Source: Butyrivibrio sp. AC2005
GTDB lineage: Bacteria > Bacillota > Clostridia > Lachnospirales > Lachnospiraceae
Direction of reading: 5' to 3'
NCBI RefSeq assembly: GCF_000424145.1
Contig: NZ_KE384138.1
Location: 350,522 to 414,521, forward strand
Length of the DNA: 64,000 nucleotides
Below the pieces are notes generated by a model. It did no database searches and was not told the DNA's origin. It worked only from the letters and a program-made list of their open reading frames with translations. The position numbers and the translations under genes are program-made. Shown one piece after another: positions 60,533 through 64,000 of this stretch. How positions within the stretch are numbered: the stretch's first letter is position 1; every line of letters starts with the position of its first letter.

Positions 60533-61687
60533 TTATTTTATTTTTGCACTCTTTGCCTTTGACCAATCAGAATAGAACCTTGTATTATTATCTTCAATAT
60601 AGGTTCTTACTCTGAAGTAATACTTCTTATGCCTCTTAAGCTTGCCTACTGTAATCTTTCTTTTATTATCTCCTGCACTTTCAGTCTTTTCTATCGTGAA
60701 AGTTTTTGTTTTAACATTCTTTTTGAAATTCTTGTCGGTTGAATATTCAATCTGATAACCATTGATGCTACTAATTTTCTTAAAGGTAACATCTGCCTTT
60801 TTCTTCTTTGAAGATTTCACTTTGGTTACTTTACTCGCTTCGATAGTAGATCCCTTTACAGAAAAAGAGTATTTTGTGTCTTTAGCATTTATTTTTATAT
60901 AATACACACCCGGCACAAGGTATAATTCTCCTGTTCGATTAACACCTGACTCATCATGATTTCCACCTTTTAGTGATAACTTTTCTTCAGTAAGATCGGA
61001 ATTATAGATTTTTGCTTCAAATTGAGATGTTTCATAGGTTCCATAAATTGTAATATTAAATGTGTATTTTCCTTCCTTATCAATACTAAATCTATACCAA
61101 TCTACCTGATCTGTACTTGTACCGGAATCTGTAACTACTGAGTTAACAACATATTCCTTCGGATTATCATAACTATCTTCATTTGTTTCAGATACTCCAA
61201 AACCATTAAAGCCTATTTGTATCTTATAATTCTGGTAACCATTGCCCTTATCTTTATTTCTGACACCCTTTCCAGTAACTTCAATGTAGTAAGTTCCCGC
61301 TGATAAAACACGTTTATCGGATTCTGTCACAGGAGCATCTTCTTCTGTCCCGAAAATAGTTTGTACATGACACAAGATATCCGTGTTCTTCTCTTTACGA
61401 AGAAATGCGCTCACGCCATAACAATTCTTAAATGCAGCACTTAATGTAAACTCCCCATCTTCGGTCAAAACCACTTTGTAGAAGTGTGTTCCTTCATCAA
61501 CAAGTGGTGTCCATGCTGTCCATTCCGAATTAGGCGTTAGTATAGTTGCAGTATCCTGTGTTTCACCTACTGCCTTAGCAGTTAGCTTTGTCTCAGGAAC
61601 AAATGCACAAAAAGATGCAACTGTCATAGACATTGCAAGAAGCAATGCTCCCGCTTTTTTTAGTAAACCACTTTTCTTCATCTTCAT
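60533..61687 (-). CDS. Secreted protein with pre-peptidase-like and FN3-like domains (copy 2)
   Basis: 384 residues with the same layout as the gene at 59224-60345: signal peptide (MKMKKSGLLKKAGALLLAMSMTVAS), two beta-sandwich regions (THFYKVVLTEDGEFTLSAAF, LSAGTYYIEVTG, QVDWYRFSIDKEGKYTF, LVPGVYYIKINA) and the FN3-like end (NGYQIEYSTDKNFKKNVKTKTF, YYSDFS-like YSDWSKAKSAKIK). The C-terminal domain is the most conserved. Each gene has its own terminator, so the pair is not one transcript. Confidence 0.8.
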   Translation of the reverse strand: MKMKKSGLLKKAGALLLAMSMTVASFCAFVPETKLTAKAVGETQDTATILTPNSEWTAWTPLVDEGTHFYKVVLTEDGEFTLSAAFKNCYGVSAFLRKEKNTDILCHVQTIFGTEEDAPVTESDKRVLSAGTYYIEVTGKGVRNKDKGNGYQNYKIQIGFNGFGVSETNEDSYDNPKEYVVNSVVTDSGTSTDQVDWYRFSIDKEGKYTFNITIYGTYETSQFEAKIYNSDLTEEKLSLKGGNHDESGVNRTGELYLVPGVYYIKINAKDTKYSFSVKGSTIEASKVTKVKSSKKKKADVTFKKISSINGYQIEYSTDKNFKKNVKTKTFTIEKTESAGDNKRKITVGKLKRHKKYYFRVRTYIEDNNTRFYSDWSKAKSAKIK

Positions 61688-62008
61688 TTCCCTCTTTTCT
61701 TTTTAATTCCAGGCATCCGCAAAAAGCGAATTTCTTGAACATTTTTCTTATGTTCTGTCCTCATACAACCTGTTAATTATATCACAATATAGTTCTTTAG
61801 GTATCTTTCACCTTGTTTTCTTCTTCATGATTTTCTCCCTCCGGATTGTTTTATTTTGTTGTTCTATCTATAAGTACCGGCGAGTTTTGATTTGGTTTTA
61901 TATTTTTGAAAATTTTTTCAAAAAATTTTTGCACGAAAAAAGGCAGCTGTATTCTTAGCTACAACTGCCCCTATTACAAACTATGTATTACAATTTGCTA
62001 TGTTCTAT
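61688..62008. other. Gap between Rpn gene and secreted-protein gene
   Basis: Holds the terminator of the Rpn gene (61935-61972: GGCAGTTGTA-loop-TACAGCTGCC then TTTTTT on the minus strand) and the leader of the 60533 gene with its GAAAAGAGGGAAA site. I see no other gene, RNA or repeat here. Confidence 0.6.
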
Positions 62009-62980
62009 TCAGCATAAAGAAGCCTTCTTAGACTCATCATATTCCTTAAGCAATTTCATTCGGAATTCTTTGTCTAAAATTGCCTTCTTCACATCTTCAT
62101 CTCTTCCCTGCTCGAGAAGCCAGTTAAACAGAGCTGTAATATTTCTCTCAGCATCATCATATCCATTCCCATAACCATCATCATAGCCATCCTCATATTT
62201 TTCCTGAGCGATAGTCTTATAGTGAAGTTCTTCGTTATAATCCCACATCTCCATTTCCACTACCTCTTTTCTATGTTTCTCAAAGAAGTCCTTTAAAATG
62301 CCTCGATTTATACAATCATCGATTGCTTTCTCAATTGCTGCTCTTACCGCATCATCACTATCCTCAATTTCAGAAGCAATATCTTTAATATATTTTCTCA
62401 CGATAGCAACGAAAATACTATAATTATTTAATGTCTCACAAGCTGCCATTAGTTCAGGATTATGTCCTTCGTTGACATTGATAAGCGTAACTATAAGCTC
62501 AAGATCAGGGAATTCCTCATGCTTTTCAAACTGCTCAGATAGTTTATAGATCTTTGTATCTTCCATAGGTTCTGTTCCATTATAGAACACGAAAAACTTG
62601 GGTGATGGGATTTTAATAAGCTTCGACCTATATAGGTCATCCTTCTGAGTCATACTTTTTAAGAGCTTTGCCACATAGAACAAATCTCTTAATGGCATGT
62701 TTGGACATGGTGTTGATTGGTGTTCAAAAATCCCCAGCTCGTAATTAAATATAAAGGATACATCATTTTTTACCTTCATAAATGTACTGTCGCCTATGGT
62801 ATTTATAATCATTTCATCTGGATTATCATAATTTGTCCCATTAAGCGCATTGTACAATGAAAGCAACTCCTCCTTGTCATTAAATAACATCCTAAAGGTA
62901 GTATCCTTATACTTTGGTGTTATTAAGTTGTCTTGTTTCAAATCATTCTCCTTCTTTTCTTTAGTATTATTACAATCCAA
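62009..62980 (-). CDS. Rpn-family (PD-(D/E)XK) recombination-promoting nuclease-like protein
   Basis: 323 residues. N-terminal KYKDTTFRMLFNDKEELLSLYNAL is the hallmark start of the family, followed by FIFNYELGIFEHQSTPCPNMPLRDLFYVAKLL with the EHQS strand that carries the catalytic acidic and Gln residues, FFVFYNGT, and an all-helical C-terminus that includes a YEDGYDDGYGNGYDDA repeat. These proteins are often annotated as putative transposases. Some E. coli relatives promote RecA-independent recombination. No inverted repeats flank it, so it is not an evident mobile element. Confidence 0.82.
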   Translation of the reverse strand: MDCNNTKEKKENDLKQDNLITPKYKDTTFRMLFNDKEELLSLYNALNGTNYDNPDEMIINTIGDSTFMKVKNDVSFIFNYELGIFEHQSTPCPNMPLRDLFYVAKLLKSMTQKDDLYRSKLIKIPSPKFFVFYNGTEPMEDTKIYKLSEQFEKHEEFPDLELIVTLINVNEGHNPELMAACETLNNYSIFVAIVRKYIKDIASEIEDSDDAVRAAIEKAIDDCINRGILKDFFEKHRKEVVEMEMWDYNEELHYKTIAQEKYEDGYDDGYGNGYDDAERNITALFNWLLEQGRDEDVKKAILDKEFRMKLLKEYDESKKASLC

Positions 62981-63073
62981 TGTGATTTCATAGGCGAAAA
63001 GCCCTGATACGCTACTACACGTAATAGATTGAAAACCTGCTGAATTTTGCAGCCGGAGAATAGAATAGCAAAA

Positions 63074-63117
63074 AGAAAACCGGAAATCTTTAAGATTGTC
63101 TTAAGATTCCCAGTTTT
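63074..63117 (-). terminator. Terminator of the partial right-edge gene
   Basis: Minus-strand GGAATCTTAAGA-CAA-TCTTAAAGATTTCC stem followed by a T-rich run, 26 nt beyond the stop at 63143. Confidence 0.7.
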
Positions 63118-63142
63118 TGAAAGATATTTTCAGCATTTCTTT

Positions 63143-64000
63143 TCATTCTGCATTTTCTATTGCAGTCTTTATGGCACTGGCTGATGTATCTGCATAAAAC
63201 GTGAGCAATGTCGCGTCTGTAGGCTCATATAAGGTTTTAATTTCAGAATCACCATTTGGATAATCTATCCATTCAACTTCACCCTCATATATCTGTTTTG
63301 AAGTATTACTTTTACCATCATAATCATATACGAATTCATACCCCATATGCACCGAAGATCCATAGAAGCCATCATGTGAATTCTTTCCCCAGTAATTTCC
63401 CACATGATCACCCTGAGTTTCACCCATTTTAATCCAGTCTGACTGAGCATCCACCCATGTATATATATTCATCACATAATCAGCCTCACAGGTCCCCTCC
63501 TGAAGTATAATCTCTGGTATCCCATCAGAAGTAACATCAAACACAAAGTAAACGGGAGCGTCCCCATAGGAATAAACTATTCCTTCCGCCTGCTTTTGCT
63601 TTATAATCTCGGCTGCCCTACTCGCCATAAGTTCTGAGTTCATAGAAGACTCTGAACTATTCACCTTCCATTTTGAATAATCAAAAGTACTGCAATCCTT
63701 AATGATAAGTCCACCGAAAATATCAGGATTTCCACCCTTTACTGCTGTTGCTGTAAAAGGAAACATTGGAACACTGCCACCCGGTTCATCATCCAACGAT
63801 CTCCAACTGTACTGTCCGGACAACGTATATGTTCCGTCTCCATTGTTTTTTATATCTAGCCCCTCATAAGCATAATAGTCCATTGGCAGCTCGCCTTCTC
63901 CCAGCAGATTATCGGAATCCGCAGTTATGCCATTATCCTCAAAGTCATAATCACCAGGTATTTCTATACCGAGAGAATTATAAAAATCTTTTACAAACGG
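63143..64000 (-). CDS. Hypothetical protein, C-terminal 285 residues (runs off right edge)
   Basis: The frame stays open through base 64000, upstream of the first ATG at 63883 (reading FVKDFYNSLGIEIPGDYDFED and on), so that ATG is probably internal. Visible features: NGDGTYTLSGQYSW, PDIFGGLIIKD, then a VCBS/FG-GAP-like stretch APVYFVFDVTSDGIPEIILQEG and EADYVMNIYTWVD, common in secreted or lipoprotein hypotheticals of Lachnospiraceae. The signal sequence would lie outside the window. Function unknown. Confidence 0.7.
   Translation of the reverse strand, partial: PFVKDFYNSLGIEIPGDYDFEDNGITADSDNLLGEGELPMDYYAYEGLDIKNNGDGTYTLSGQYSWRSLDDEPGGSVPMFPFTATAVKGGNPDIFGGLIIKDCSTFDYSKWKVNSSESSMNSELMASRAAEIIKQKQAEGIVYSYGDAPVYFVFDVTSDGIPEIILQEGTCEADYVMNIYTWVDAQSDWIKMGETQGDHVGNYWGKNSHDGFYGSSVHMGYEFVYDYDGKSNTSKQIYEGEVEWIDYPNGDSEIKTLYEPTDATLLTFYADTSASAIKTAIENAE

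Noticed and set aside
62009..62980. Active transposon
   Set aside because: Rpn-family proteins are often labelled transposase, but no terminal inverted repeats or target duplications flank this gene.

Overview
The window reads as chromosome of a Lachnospiraceae bacterium, most likely a Butyrivibrio-type rumen or gut anaerobe. This is an inference from gene content: a complete butyryl-CoA operon (thl-crt-hbd-bcd-etfB-etfA), many c-di-GMP and two-component proteins, a DUF4364 protein, an Rpn-family nuclease, MBOAT/SGNH acyltransferases, and Gram-positive sigma-A promoters and AGGAGG ribosome sites. No phage, insertion sequence or CRISPR array was found. Most genes lie on the minus strand.

Layout. 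1-1128: 5' part of a protein built of Val/Glu/Ala/Pro repeats, cut by the window edge. 1.2-1.7 kb: a duplicated promoter-like segment flanking a gene fragment. 1.8-5.0 kb: operon rlmL-like methyltransferase, degenerate amidase, rdgB, YfcE-like phosphodiesterase. 5.3 kb: tRNA-Arg. 5.5-15.5 kb: signalling block with a giant hybrid histidine kinase, a receiver protein, mtnA, a DUF342 protein with helical repeats and an HD-GYP response regulator. 15.6-22.3 kb: butyryl-CoA operon, with three perfect 90-bp tandem copies of the etfB leader. 22.3-22.8 kb: a DnaA-box cluster next to hpf. 23.6-36.3 kb: cell-wall hydrolase, trxB, SDR, lgt, CheY plus a MshEN/CheX-like protein, SseB-like protein, M18 peptidase, CmpB-like membrane protein, nth and a large secreted protein. 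36.4-39.0 kb: SGNH plus MBOAT acyl-transfer pair. 39.1-45.4 kb: kinase-GNAT fusion, a lipoprotein resembling family II pyrophosphatase, tRNA-Thr, an orphan sugar-binding lipoprotein and a diguanylate cyclase with a periplasmic-type sensor. 45.5-49.6 kb: secreted DUF5722-type protein (probable AUU start), rarA, ROK kinase. 50.1-56.7 kb: TetR-controlled MMPL exporter with a heptad-repeat lipoprotein. 57.2-64 kb: acidic protein, second thiolase, two tandem paralogous secreted proteins, Rpn nuclease and a partial secreted protein.

How genes work together. Thl condenses acetyl-CoA, Hbd and Crt reduce and dehydrate, and Bcd with EtfAB reduces crotonyl-CoA (electron-bifurcating in this family). A second thiolase lies 36 kb away. 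Several modules link c-di-GMP turnover or sensing (HD-GYP, GGDEF, MshEN-like) to phosphorelay.

The most distinctive non-coding signal is a set of palindromic intergenic repeat families. One begins at or just after stop codons at several unrelated loci. Another is a long perfect hairpin with ATATATATTCA arms found at two loci. The best candidates for new biology are the repeat families, the triplicated etfB leader, the exported pyrophosphatase-like lipoprotein, the catalytically dead amidase, the DnaA-box cluster, the AUU start, and the MshEN-CheX fusion beside CheY.
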